20,151 nucleotides of DNA from a virus. Below are positions 13,881-19,983 of the stretch, in pieces. The stretch covers positions 1-20,151 of IMG/VR virus record IMGVR_UViG_3300042430_000217; one strand, given 5' to 3'. The notes under the pieces are model-generated. The model did not search any database and was not told the DNA's origin. It saw only the letters and a list, made by a program, of their open reading frames with translations. A program made the position numbers and the translations under genes. Every line of letters starts with the position of its first letter. Positions within the stretch are counted from its first letter, which is position 1.

Positions 13881-14124
13881 TTATTTTTTTATTATGGATT
13901 TCTTTTAAATAATCATAGTGCGTCTTTGTATCACCCATTACAACGTGGCATTGTCTACATAATGCCTGCAAATTTTCAATCGTATCTGCCTTTTTAGATC
14001 CGCCCATTCCCCTTGCGTCTATGTGGTGAATATCCACCGCTTTCTGTCCGCAAACCTCACAAGGTATAAAATCCTCTATTCCATAATCAAAATAATCAAG
14101 ATATATTTTAACGTGCTTTTTCAT
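13867..14124 (-). CDS. HNH endonuclease
   Basis: An 85-residue HNH nuclease. I chose ATG 14122-14124 (MKKHVKIYLDYFDYGIEDFI) because the in-frame ATG further upstream would overlap the preceding gene by 68 bp and adds a non-family segment. Zinc-binding cysteines are C22 and C25 (PCEVCG) and C56 and C59 (CRQC). The catalytic part is VDIHHIDARGMGGSKKAD (residues 30-47) with His 33/34, then NLQALC with Asn 51 and His 60. Free-standing HNH proteins beside terminase genes are often needed for DNA cutting in packaging of HK97-like phages. It overlaps the upstream gene by 17 bp. A homing nuclease is less likely because no intron is seen. Confidence 0.9.
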   Translation of the reverse strand: MKKHVKIYLDYFDYGIEDFIPCEVCGQKAVDIHHIDARGMGGSKKADTIENLQALCRQCHVVMGDTKTHYDYLKEIHNKKINGKG

Positions 14125-14530
14125 TATCAATTTGTTCAAGTTTCTTTTGCGCCCAAGCAACGCCTTCATCACCACCCCAAGCCAACCACATCAAAGCGCC
14201 GCAATCCTTTTTAGGATCACCTTTTGAATTTTCTCTATGCCTTTCAAAAGATGACATCCTTGCAATCGTGTCCCTTGTAATATTTTCACCCTTCGCTAAT
14301 TGATTTGCACGCGCCCATCCAACAGGCGTTCCGCATTTACGATCATATTGTTCTCTTATATTGATTGCTCTTTGTGCGTTTACTCTTGCTGCCTGTGGGT
14401 AATCATTATAACTATCCACCATTGAAACCCTTATTGCAGCCCATACGCTTTGCGCCTTTTCTTCGGTTTCATAGATGCAAGCACCTGATCCTATTCTATA
14501 TTTCCCGTTTGAACATTTAATTACCGGCAT
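14108..14530 (-). CDS. Conserved two-part phage protein of unknown function
   Basis: A 140-residue protein. The first 33 residues (KCSNGKYRIGSGACIYETEE at 5-24) form a small motif with Cys 6 and Cys 18 that is often found as a terminal module in Bacteroidetes phage proteins. Residues 42-135 hold a second conserved unit, DYPQAARVNAQRAINIR, then CGTPVGWARANQLAKGE, ITRDTIARMSSFERHREN and CGALMWLAWGGDEGVAWAQ. This unit occurs alone or fused to other proteins in many phages as I recall; I cannot name a proven activity. Its start overlaps the GT-B gene by 14 bp. Packaging or structural role is possible from position near HNH and terminase. Confidence 0.55.
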   Translation of the reverse strand: MPVIKCSNGKYRIGSGACIYETEEKAQSVWAAIRVSMVDSYNDYPQAARVNAQRAINIREQYDRKCGTPVGWARANQLAKGENITRDTIARMSSFERHRENSKGDPKKDCGALMWLAWGGDEGVAWAQKKLEQIDNEKAR

Positions 14531-15524
14531 TGTCTATCAATTTACTATAAATAGCAAACCTGTGCTTATTTACTTCGTGCAAATTAAAGTTCTTATTGCA
14601 ATAATCGTACAAGGCGTTCCCGTAATGCTCGCGCGCTTGCCTATCATTGACTAACATCTTGATCCAATAATACCAATCTTTTTGACTATTGACGTGGCAG
14701 GCGGGATAAAATCCCTTGTACGGATGCACGTTGCTAACTATTGCAGGATTCTTTTTTGATGCCGTTTCTAATACCTTCAAATTAGACTTCATTGAATTAA
14801 ACTTAGAATCGATTAAAGGAATTAGACTTATATCAGAATCACAATAAGCCGCCATATATTCCGTAACTTGATTATAGTTATAAATTGTAGGATTTAATTT
14901 TAAGCCATTTGTGAAGGCTGCAATCATTCCGTCCCAAATAGGTTTCTCTTGTTCATTATACCCTGCTATGATTGTACGAACGGGGAAATTAATTCTCTTC
15001 ATTGGATTGCGTAATATTTCCAAATCCTTTCCGTGCGTTCCTGATCCTGACCAAAATAGCCTAATTAGATCCGAATGCTTTTTATCTAAAAGGAATTGTT
15101 CCTCGCCGTATGGAATTGCATTCGGAACTATTTCCACGTTTTGATTGTATTGATATATTTCCTCTGCTAATCTTTCGTGCGTACAGGTGCAAAGGTCTGC
15201 TATCTGTATCCAATTTATAATTTGTTGCGGCACGCTATTTAGAATATATCTTTCGTAAAGTATATGCGAAGCGTCTAAATGCCAATAGTCGTCATTATCA
15301 ACTATTAATTTAAACCCGTACTTTTTTCGCCATTCGATCATTTGATCAGGTGTAATATTGGCAAGCATCCTGTTCAGGATCACAATATCATATTTCCCTT
15401 CAAAAGTTTCTTCGCTTATTGTATCCGTCATTAAGCAATAATCTTTTTTCATATTGACTATTGGCATAATGATCCTGTGATAAGCTACTCCACTTGTCTT
15501 GCTCGTAATTGCTAAAATTCGCAT
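14517..15524 (-). CDS. GT-B fold glycosyltransferase (GT1/GT4-like)
   Basis: A 335-residue protein with two Rossmann-like halves. The N-terminal half begins MRILAITSKTSGVAYHRI, with VDNDDYWHL (residues 75-83), and ends in EIVPNAI (131-137). The C-terminal half holds LFWSGSGTHGKDLEIL (156-171) and the donor-binding segment SNLKVLETASKKNPAIVS (247-264), which matches the usual xxKxxExxxxGxPxIxS pattern of GT4 enzymes, although the Gly is replaced by Lys-Asn. It would transfer a sugar from a nucleotide donor to an unknown acceptor. It follows the GT2 gene with a 13-bp overlap, and both follow the LpxA-like gene. The cassette suggests glycan or lipopolysaccharide alteration, or virion glycosylation. 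Confidence 0.8.
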   Translation of the reverse strand: MRILAITSKTSGVAYHRIIMPIVNMKKDYCLMTDTISEETFEGKYDIVILNRMLANITPDQMIEWRKKYGFKLIVDNDDYWHLDASHILYERYILNSVPQQIINWIQIADLCTCTHERLAEEIYQYNQNVEIVPNAIPYGEEQFLLDKKHSDLIRLFWSGSGTHGKDLEILRNPMKRINFPVRTIIAGYNEQEKPIWDGMIAAFTNGLKLNPTIYNYNQVTEYMAAYCDSDISLIPLIDSKFNSMKSNLKVLETASKKNPAIVSNVHPYKGFYPACHVNSQKDWYYWIKMLVNDRQAREHYGNALYDYCNKNFNLHEVNKHRFAIYSKLIDNAGN

Positions 15525-16186
15525 CTAAGGTTTTTTTCTGTATGGTAAATAGGTTGGTATTTTTCCCAAACCGCCTGCGCCCTTTGTAGGCTCGCGTCTT
15601 TCATTGCTCTATATTCTGTTCCATTACCAACGTCGTGACCAATATGCTCACTTTTTAGATCCGGCAAATAATAATTAGTAAAACCTGCTATGGTAGCCCT
15701 TTCTGCATAATCCCTGTCTTGCATTCCGTATGGATCATATTCTATATTATAACCGCCGATCGTATCAATCAACTCCCTTGTTAAAAAATTATTCCCAAAT
15801 GGCGTATGCGTTTTATGTATTCCGTCAACTAATGGTGGTAAATTTTCTACGCAATGTATGCCAATAATGCCCGTTTTTGACACACGTTTTGAAAACATAA
15901 CCCAATTTTGCAGCCAATTGGTGGGTAATAATATATCATTTGCTAATAAACAAACGCCGTCATATCCTCTTGTCATTCTTAGCCCTGCATTAACTCCCGC
16001 ACCTATCCCTCTTTTATAACCTACATTGCAGTTTGTCCAATTGTATAATTCATAAGGTACTTGATCACTTCCATTGTCTACTAAAAAGCAATCGGCGTCA
16101 TATCCTGAATTATGAAAATTCTGATCAATTACGCGCTTCGTTAAATCGTTTCTATTTAGGGTTAATAAGATTACGGCTATATTCAT
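15512..16186 (-). CDS. GT2 family glycosyltransferase
   Basis: A 224-residue GT-A fold enzyme. The family landmarks are ILLTLNRNDLTKRVIDQ (residues 6-22), FLVDNGS (34-40), NVGYKRGIGAGVNAGLR (54-70), the metal-binding position LLANDILLP (80-88, where the DxD is reduced to AND), and GMQDRDYAERATIAGF (154-169), which carries the likely catalytic base. These match rhamnosyl/glycosyl transferases of GT2. The start overlaps the LpxA-like gene by 35 bp and the end overlaps the GT-B gene, so the three are probably translated together. Likely a sugar transferase acting on a host or phage surface polymer; donor and acceptor are not visible. Confidence 0.85.
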   Translation of the reverse strand: MNIAVILLTLNRNDLTKRVIDQNFHNSGYDADCFLVDNGSDQVPYELYNWTNCNVGYKRGIGAGVNAGLRMTRGYDGVCLLANDILLPTNWLQNWVMFSKRVSKTGIIGIHCVENLPPLVDGIHKTHTPFGNNFLTRELIDTIGGYNIEYDPYGMQDRDYAERATIAGFTNYYLPDLKSEHIGHDVGNGTEYRAMKDASLQRAQAVWEKYQPIYHTEKNLRCEF

Positions 16187-16655
16187 TTGTTCCTATTTTT
16201 CTTGCAGGCACGCCCGCGTATTTACTAAATTCTTCTGTTGCGCCTTTAATGAAAGCACTCGCACCGATCATACAACCGCGTTCTATTGTGGTAAATTGAT
16301 GAAGCACCGCGTTTAATCCAATATTTGAATGTTTATCAATTATAGAATGACCACCTATCTTTGCACCGCAACTTATTGTAACATTATCATTTATTTTACA
16401 ATCGTGTCCAATATGTGCGTGTTTCATTATAAAGCAATTATCCCCTATATATGTTATTTGTTCTGTACCTGCGTCAATGGTAACCAATCCTGTTATTATA
16501 TTGTTATTCCCAATCAATACTTTTCCTAATTGTTTATTCCAATACTTTTTATGTTCTGCCTGATCACCTATAATACAATAAGCGCCAATATAATTATTGT
16601 CGCCTAAGATAACATTGTCGCCAATGATAGCGGTGGGGTGTATAAAATTAGCCAT
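16152..16655 (-). CDS. LpxA-like hexapeptide-repeat acyltransferase
   Basis: A 167-residue left-handed beta-helix protein close in plan to bacterial UDP-N-acetylglucosamine acyltransferase. I chose ATG 16653-16655; the frame extends 5 codons to a TTG. Hexapeptide repeats start at FIHPTAIIGDNVILGDN (residues 4-20). The segment MKHAHIGHDCKINDN (77-91) matches the catalytic LpxA stretch, with His 81 and His 84, where His 84 corresponds to E. coli His 125. His 103 (GGHS) and His 119 (AVLHQF) also match conserved positions. The end GVPARKIGTN (148-157) matches the AxPARxxGxN tail. The LpxA C-terminal helical domain (about 60-90 residues) is missing. It could acylate a nucleotide sugar or another amino sugar. 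Confidence 0.85.
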   Translation of the reverse strand: MANFIHPTAIIGDNVILGDNNYIGAYCIIGDQAEHKKYWNKQLGKVLIGNNNIITGLVTIDAGTEQITYIGDNCFIMKHAHIGHDCKINDNVTISCGAKIGGHSIIDKHSNIGLNAVLHQFTTIERGCMIGASAFIKGATEEFSKYAGVPARKIGTNEYSRNLINPK

Positions 16656-16878
16656 TGTTATTATTTTCAAACCAATTATATAATCTCATAATCATATCAA
16701 ACTTGCAAGCGCCGCACCAAACTGATAAAATAAAGTTTGCGTCTAAATAAGTCCGATATATATGCTCGTACATTTTTAATTCATTCAGATCAAGGTTTCT
16801 AATATAACCATTCTTTGCACTTTCATAATTACTAATATTAGCAATTAGCCATTCTTTATGTTCTTGTTTTATTTCCAT
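16648..16878 (-). CDS. Small CxxC protein of unknown function (76 aa)
   Basis: A 76-residue frame. I use ATG 16876-16878 (MEIKQEHKEWLIANISNYES); an upstream GTG at 16890 is less likely. The protein is helical and has the motif VWCGACKFDMIMRLYNWFE (residues 53-71), with Cys 55 and Cys 58. The segment with WCGAC recalls thioredoxin-type or iron-binding motifs but lacks the surrounding fold. It overlaps the membrane-protein gene by 10 bp upstream and the LpxA-like gene by 8 bp downstream, so it is part of the same cassette. I do not recognise a named family. Confidence 0.6.
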   Translation of the reverse strand: MEIKQEHKEWLIANISNYESAKNGYIRNLDLNELKMYEHIYRTYLDANFILSVWCGACKFDMIMRLYNWFENNNNG

Positions 16879-17111
16879 AAATAGTTCCACATTAATTTAG
16901 TTATTATTGGCGCTAAAAATCCCGCTATAAACATAGTCGAAGTTATATTTTGGATTAATTCAGGTAAGAAATAGTGTATTGGTGCAAGCCACGCAGCCAA
17001 ACAACTTCCGCAATTAAAGGGCTTGAAATTGATTCCCCATTTATGGTGCAGGTTATGAATTTCAGTAAAAAATAATGATGCACAGATAGCAGTTAAAATT
17101 GATAAAATCAT
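16869..17111 (-). CDS. Small polytopic membrane protein with CxxC (80 aa)
   Basis: An 80-residue protein with two or three hydrophobic spans: ILSILTAICASLFFTEI (2-18), SCLAAWLAPIHYFLPELI (36-53) and TMFIAGFLAPIITKLMW (59-75). Between the first two is KPFNCGSCLAAW with Cys 34 and Cys 37, a motif that recalls DUF1360-like membrane proteins. The ATG overlaps the stop of the sigma-like gene (ATGA, 17108-17111). It is followed by the CxxC protein, and both precede the LpxA-like and glycosyltransferase genes. It could be a membrane partner of the cassette, a superinfection-exclusion factor or an envelope protein. This is inferred from topology only. Confidence 0.6.
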   Translation of the reverse strand: MILSILTAICASLFFTEIHNLHHKWGINFKPFNCGSCLAAWLAPIHYFLPELIQNITSTMFIAGFLAPIITKLMWNYLWK

Positions 17112-17602
17112 TTTCTAATATTTGTTTTCATTTGTTTTTTGGTTTTATTTATAGTTCTAACTAATGACATATAAGGGATTCCTGTTTTACGACTTAACTC
17201 TTTTGCGTTCTTTTTAAAGTCAATAGCGTAAAGTTTTAAAATCTCTTTATTATACCAATGCAGTCCTTCTAAATTCTTTTCAAGTTTATCAATTAGATCC
17301 ATTTTATCATAATTAATAATTTCAAAATCCTTATCAACATCCACAAACTCAATATGATTTCTGTAATTTTTATAAAACGTACTTCGATCACTTTTAATCA
17401 TATTAAGCATAATTCGTACTATATAGAATTTCAATTCATTCCTTTCGTACATCCCCTTTAATTTATCTTCATTCATTTCACAAAGAACTAAAAAAACTTC
17501 TGCCTTTAAATCATATTGTAATTCTTCAGGCTGCATCTTAGCAAACGCATCATTGACTTCTTTTAAGTCCCAATATTCTGCTAAAATTTCATTTTTGACC
17601 AT
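17108..17602 (-). CDS. Sigma-70-like RNA polymerase factor-like protein
   Basis: A 164-residue protein. Residues about 30-80 (DLKAEVFLVLCEMNEDKLKG, then YIVRIMLNMIKSDRSTFYKN) resemble region 2 of sigma factors, where a core-binding helix pair is expected. The C-terminal 50 residues (HWYNKEILKLYAIDFKKNAK and ELSRKTGIPYMSLVRTINKT) look like region 4 helix-turn-helix. The hydrophobic pattern is preserved, but region 2 is poorly conserved. It may redirect host polymerase to phage late genes. It overlaps the VRR-NUC gene by 22 bp and the membrane protein by 4 bp. An alternative is a plain HTH regulator. Similar genes occur in Bacteroidetes phages. Confidence 0.6.
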   Translation of the reverse strand: MVKNEILAEYWDLKEVNDAFAKMQPEELQYDLKAEVFLVLCEMNEDKLKGMYERNELKFYIVRIMLNMIKSDRSTFYKNYRNHIEFVDVDKDFEIINYDKMDLIDKLEKNLEGLHWYNKEILKLYAIDFKKNAKELSRKTGIPYMSLVRTINKTKKQMKTNIRK

Positions 17603-17895
17603 TCTACTAATGTGGGTTTAGAATCGACTTCAGTACAAATATACACAATTCCGCCACATTCGTAAATATCTTTTAAACGATCCTTTTGTTCAAGGCTTAA
17701 TTTATCACCTATCTTTTTAACTTCCACCGCTACATAAATACCTTTTTCGGTGTAGCCTTGCAGATCCGCCCACCCTTTTTGTATTGTTCCTTTACGTTTC
17801 CCAAATGGAATATTGTTCACCCTATTTAACCGCCAACCGATTAATTCAAGGTTTTTTTTCGCCCACTTTGTTAAATCGTTTGCTGATATATCCAT
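17581..17895 (-). CDS. VRR-NUC (PD-(D/E)XK) nuclease
   Basis: A 104-residue nuclease of the VRR-NUC type. Motifs in order: an N-terminal helix, NNIPFGKRKGTIQKGWADLQ with Asp 44 (residues 27-46), IYVAVEVKK with Glu 58 and Lys 60 (53-61), LSLEQKDRLKDIYECGG with Gln 70 (66-82), and the strand IVYICTE. This arrangement of D, ExK and a following Q is that of structure-specific nucleases related to Holliday junction resolvases. Phage versions are thought to process replication or recombination intermediates before packaging. It follows the zinc-ribbon gene after 2 bp and overlaps the sigma-like gene by 22 bp. Confidence 0.9.
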   Translation of the reverse strand: MDISANDLTKWAKKNLELIGWRLNRVNNIPFGKRKGTIQKGWADLQGYTEKGIYVAVEVKKIGDKLSLEQKDRLKDIYECGGIVYICTEVDSKPTLVEWSKMKF

Positions 17896-17897
17896 AA

Positions 17898-18059
17898 TTA
17901 AAATGCTTTTATAGTTCCTTCTTTAATCCTATTTGCATATAAAGTCTGTGATGCTTTAGAACACTCTTTGCAATATGAATAATACCCGTCCATATTTCTT
18001 CTGTCTTTTCTAAACTTCTCCCAATCTAAGGTCTTTTTGCACTTGTTGCACTTTTTCAT
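17898..18059 (-). CDS. Small zinc-ribbon protein (53 aa)
   Basis: A 53-residue protein beginning MKKCNKCKKTLDWEKFRKDR, with Cys 4 and Cys 7 and then Cys 30 and Cys 33 (SYCKEC), a clean four-cysteine zinc ribbon. The end is basic. I chose the ATG at 18057-18059 because it starts directly at the zinc-binding motif; the frame extends to an upstream ATG and TTG inside the 61-aa frame. It overlaps the end of the 61-aa frame by 50 bp. Such ribbons resemble the zinc-binding half of phage HNH-type proteins that have lost the catalytic part. It could bind DNA or help the VRR-NUC enzyme encoded next. Confidence 0.7.
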   Translation of the reverse strand: MKKCNKCKKTLDWEKFRKDRRNMDGYYSYCKECSKASQTLYANRIKEGTIKAF

Positions 18060-18195
18060 AAAATTCTTTTTTAAATAATAACCTATTCTTTTTTGTTTCC
18101 ACTTCCGGATAATTTGCATAAAAGTCAATAAAATTGTCTGTATAGCAATACTTTGTAGTCCCGTAGTGCGTGTATTTAACTTGATAAATTTTCAA
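18010..18195 (-). CDS. Small protein of unknown function with TTG start (61 aa)
   Basis: A 61-residue frame starting with TTG at 18193-18195: KIYQVKYTHYGTTKYCYTDN, then FIDFYANYPEVETKKNRLLF. There is no in-frame ATG or GTG that would keep the Tyr-rich N-terminal strand pair. It overlaps the 247-aa gene by 20 bp upstream and the zinc-ribbon gene by 50 bp downstream, both in different frames. The amino acid composition is protein-like, with an alternating strand pattern. I do not recognise a family. The unusual start and double overlap lower confidence. Confidence 0.5.
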   Translation of the reverse strand: MKIYQVKYTHYGTTKYCYTDNFIDFYANYPEVETKKNRLLFKKEFYEKVQQVQKDLRLGEV

Positions 18196-18919
18196 AATAT
18201 TTGACTAATGCTAATTTTTTACATTGTGATTCAATATAATCCTCTTTTTTTATTTGCTTACTAAACTCCTTAGCTTCTAATGGATGCATTCTATTTAGCC
18301 TGTATAAGTTGTCTTCCCTTACTACCTTGATTGTTTCTAATATCTGATCCTGCGTAAATTTCAGCTTGCCTTGTTTTAATAGGATCATAAAAACTTTATC
18401 AGCATTAAATACTCGATTAAAGTCTTCCCGCTTCCCATTTAGCCATTCATTTTTTGTAAAGTCCACAATTTCCTCGTCTGTTAATTGCTTAACCGGTTCT
18501 TCGGGTGGCGGTGGTAAATTCTTTCTCACTTGATTTGCTTTTGTTTTATAGGCGTTCATAATTCCTGAAATATACTTAGGGCTAAACTTTTCATAATGTT
18601 CGATATTGCAATCAAACTTACCTTGCACCGCCATCTTGAAAGCTATTCTCATTTCCTGAATAGTGAAAAAAGGATAGGTCGTTCGTATATAATCTTCAAT
18701 CACTTCTAATTCAACTTTATCCGGAAGGCGGGTTAATCCTATTAGGGTAAAAATATATGCTAAGTTTTCCCTAAGCGTTACAGGGCTAATAAGGTTTAAT
18801 TTATCCCCTTTAAATGCTTCTATGATCGGAAGGTCAGCCTGCTCTATTAACCCAATTGGCAAGGTCTTCCATTCGCTTGCGGCTTGTGGCAGTTGGGTCA
18901 GTATTTTTTGAATTTCCAT
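18176..18919 (-). CDS. Replication-region protein of unknown function (247 aa)
   Basis: A 247-residue protein starting MEIQKILTQLPQAASEWKTL. It is helical, with a middle segment TYPFFTIQEMRIAFKMAVQG, then GKFDCNIEHYEKFSPKYISG, and a proline run (LPPPPEEP) near residue 135 that separates two domains. The first half pattern (LRENLAYIFTLIGLTRLPDK, IEDYIRTTYP, FSPKYISGIMNAY) recurs in proteins beside DUF1376-like genes of Bacteroidetes phages, so a replication accessory or helicase-loader-like role is possible. Its ATG lies 86 bp inside the upstream gene, in another frame. The next in-frame ATG would remove the first 94 residues or so. No catalytic motif is visible. Confidence 0.65.
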   Translation of the reverse strand: MEIQKILTQLPQAASEWKTLPIGLIEQADLPIIEAFKGDKLNLISPVTLRENLAYIFTLIGLTRLPDKVELEVIEDYIRTTYPFFTIQEMRIAFKMAVQGKFDCNIEHYEKFSPKYISGIMNAYKTKANQVRKNLPPPPEEPVKQLTDEEIVDFTKNEWLNGKREDFNRVFNADKVFMILLKQGKLKFTQDQILETIKVVREDNLYRLNRMHPLEAKEFSKQIKKEDYIESQCKKLALVKYFENLSS

Positions 18920-19460
18920 ATTTATTTTTATTTTGTAACCAAGTATTTACTCGGCGTTTAATATCAAAAAACTTTTGTGCTTCATAGCGTAATTTACCGC
19001 TTTTTGATGGTTCTGTCCAATAATCAATAAATTCCTGATATGATTCACTTAATAAATTTTTAAAAGGTTCTATATTATTTATAAATATATCTTTATTTAC
19101 ACTTATAGTTTCAGTTTCAGTTTCCATATGCATAGGCATATGCTTAGCACTTGCTTCGCTTATGCTATCATTTTTAACTGATTTTGCGTTATTGCGCCTG
19201 CTTTCTGTAAATTTTGACCTTCTAATTGATTCATTATACATACGATCGTTAAGAAAAAACCCGTCAACCTGATCAAATTTTTCCCATATTTCGTTATCAT
19301 ATGCTTTGCATATGCTTAACATATCCTTTTCGGTTAGCTTTCCTTTTTGATGCTGAAGGCATAAAAGCCTGATATATTTACCGACTTGCTCGTCTGTCAT
19401 TGTGAATGTACCACTTAAAAAATCGCTTGTATAAAATAGCACGGCGGGATCTTTTGACAT
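18834..19460 (-). CDS. DUF1376-like phage replication protein
   Basis: A 208-residue protein. The N-terminal 90 residues (DPAVLFYTSDFLSGTFTMTD, then EQVGKYIRLLCLQHQKGKLT) match the winged-helix start of DUF1376/replisome-organiser proteins. A Ser/Asn/Lys-rich linker (SRRNNAKSVKNDSISEASAK) leads to a C-terminal unit (FIDYWTEPSKSGKLRYEAQK, then FFDIKRRVNTW) of the kind seen in phage DnaD/DnaB-like proteins. It likely binds the origin or brings a helicase to it. The start lies only a few bases after the T-run of a hairpin (19466-19518), so expression may be attenuated. The last 86 bp overlap the next gene. Confidence 0.8.
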   Translation of the reverse strand: MSKDPAVLFYTSDFLSGTFTMTDEQVGKYIRLLCLQHQKGKLTEKDMLSICKAYDNEIWEKFDQVDGFFLNDRMYNESIRRSKFTESRRNNAKSVKNDSISEASAKHMPMHMETETETISVNKDIFINNIEPFKNLLSESYQEFIDYWTEPSKSGKLRYEAQKFFDIKRRVNTWLQNKNKYGNSKNTDPTATSRKRMEDLANWVNRAG

Positions 19461-19463
19461 AAA

Positions 19464-19544
19464 TTAAAAAAGGATCGCAGGCTCACAGATAATGGTACTA
19501 CCTGCTCGCCCTTGATCCAATATATTTAAACTACGTTGTACCAT
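19464..19544 (-). CDS. Possible 26-residue leader peptide
   Basis: A short frame, ATG 19542-19544, encodes MVQRSLNILDQGRAGSTIIC and EPAILF. It runs through the entire hairpin at 19466-19518 and stops at the T-run, 3 bp before the start of the DUF1376-like gene. A ribosome translating it would melt the hairpin, which is the arrangement of a transcription attenuator. The composition does not show a run of one amino acid as in classical attenuators. It may be only an open frame within a structured RNA. Confidence 0.3.
   Translation of the reverse strand: MVQRSLNILDQGRAGSTIICEPAILF
19466..19544 (-). promoter_or_regulatory. Structured leader/terminator before the DUF1376-like gene
   Basis: The minus strand has GGATC (19518-19514), an 8-nt bulge, GCAGG (19505-19501), a 19-nt loop, then CCTGC (19481-19477) and GATCC (19476-19472) without a break, and six T residues. 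A second 7-bp inverted repeat, ATGGTAC (19544-19538) with GTACCAT (19498-19492), joins the upstream arm to the hairpin loop, so it can form a pseudoknot or an alternative fold. The segment is clearly more GC-rich than its surroundings. It reads as an intrinsic terminator with a possible antiterminator; translation of the small ORF may modulate it. Confidence 0.6.
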
Positions 19545-19554
19545 AACGTTTTCT

Positions 19555-19980
19555 TTATTCTTTTACAAAGTTACTAAAATTTTCAATTTCTTTCTCAATT
19601 TCATCAACTTTTTCTTTATACCATTCTTCGGTATCCATTAGATTTTCCGCAGTTTTTATGTTATAAATCACGGTTGTATGATCTCCCACTCCTATATGCT
19701 TAGCTATTTCATTAAGTGATAATTGAGTATATTTTTTAAGAATATAAGCCGCCGCCTTTCGTCCAAAAATTACGCTTTGGCTTCTGTTCTTAATTTGAAT
19801 ACTTGTATCAAAAACATCCTCAACTAATTCAACTAATCTATGCGGAAGGATACTTGTAGAAACTGAACCTATTGCAAGATCATCTGTTATTAATTTAGCT
19901 TTTACTAATTCTTTATGAAACATTCGTAAACTCTGCAATTGATCTTTGTAACATTGTATTAAATTGTTATTAAATTCCAT
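19555..19980 (-). CDS. Stand-alone DnaA domain IV-like DNA-binding protein
   Basis: A 141-residue protein. Residues about 65-130 match domain IV of the bacterial initiator DnaA: FGRKAAAYILKKYTQLSLNE (72-91), then IAKHIGVGDHTTVIYNIKTA (92-111) with the signature GDHTTVIYN, the recognition helix that contacts DnaA boxes. The ATPase domains (I-III) are missing, and the N-terminal 60 residues are a helical region of no known family. It could bind DnaA boxes in the phage or host origin, and so compete with or recruit host initiation. It follows the partial SSB-tail gene by 3 bp and precedes the structured leader. Similar DnaA-C proteins are known in Bacteroidetes phages. Confidence 0.85.
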   Translation of the reverse strand: MEFNNNLIQCYKDQLQSLRMFHKELVKAKLITDDLAIGSVSTSILPHRLVELVEDVFDTSIQIKNRSQSVIFGRKAAAYILKKYTQLSLNEIAKHIGVGDHTTVIYNIKTAENLMDTEEWYKEKVDEIEKEIENFSNFVKE

Positions 19981-19983
19981 AGC

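Noticed and set aside
17636-17643. TATATTTG match to a Bacteroidetes -7 element on the minus strand, 34 bp before the sigma-like gene
   Set aside because: It lies inside VRR-NUC coding sequence for a conserved strand (VYICTE), has no -33 element at the right spacing, and TATATTTG is frequent by chance in AT-rich DNA. A promoter is not excluded.
19466-19544. Reading the GC-rich leader as a full tRNA gene
   Set aside because: The acceptor/T-arm-like part is only 47 nt long and no D or anticodon arm fits. A terminator with alternative folding explains it better.
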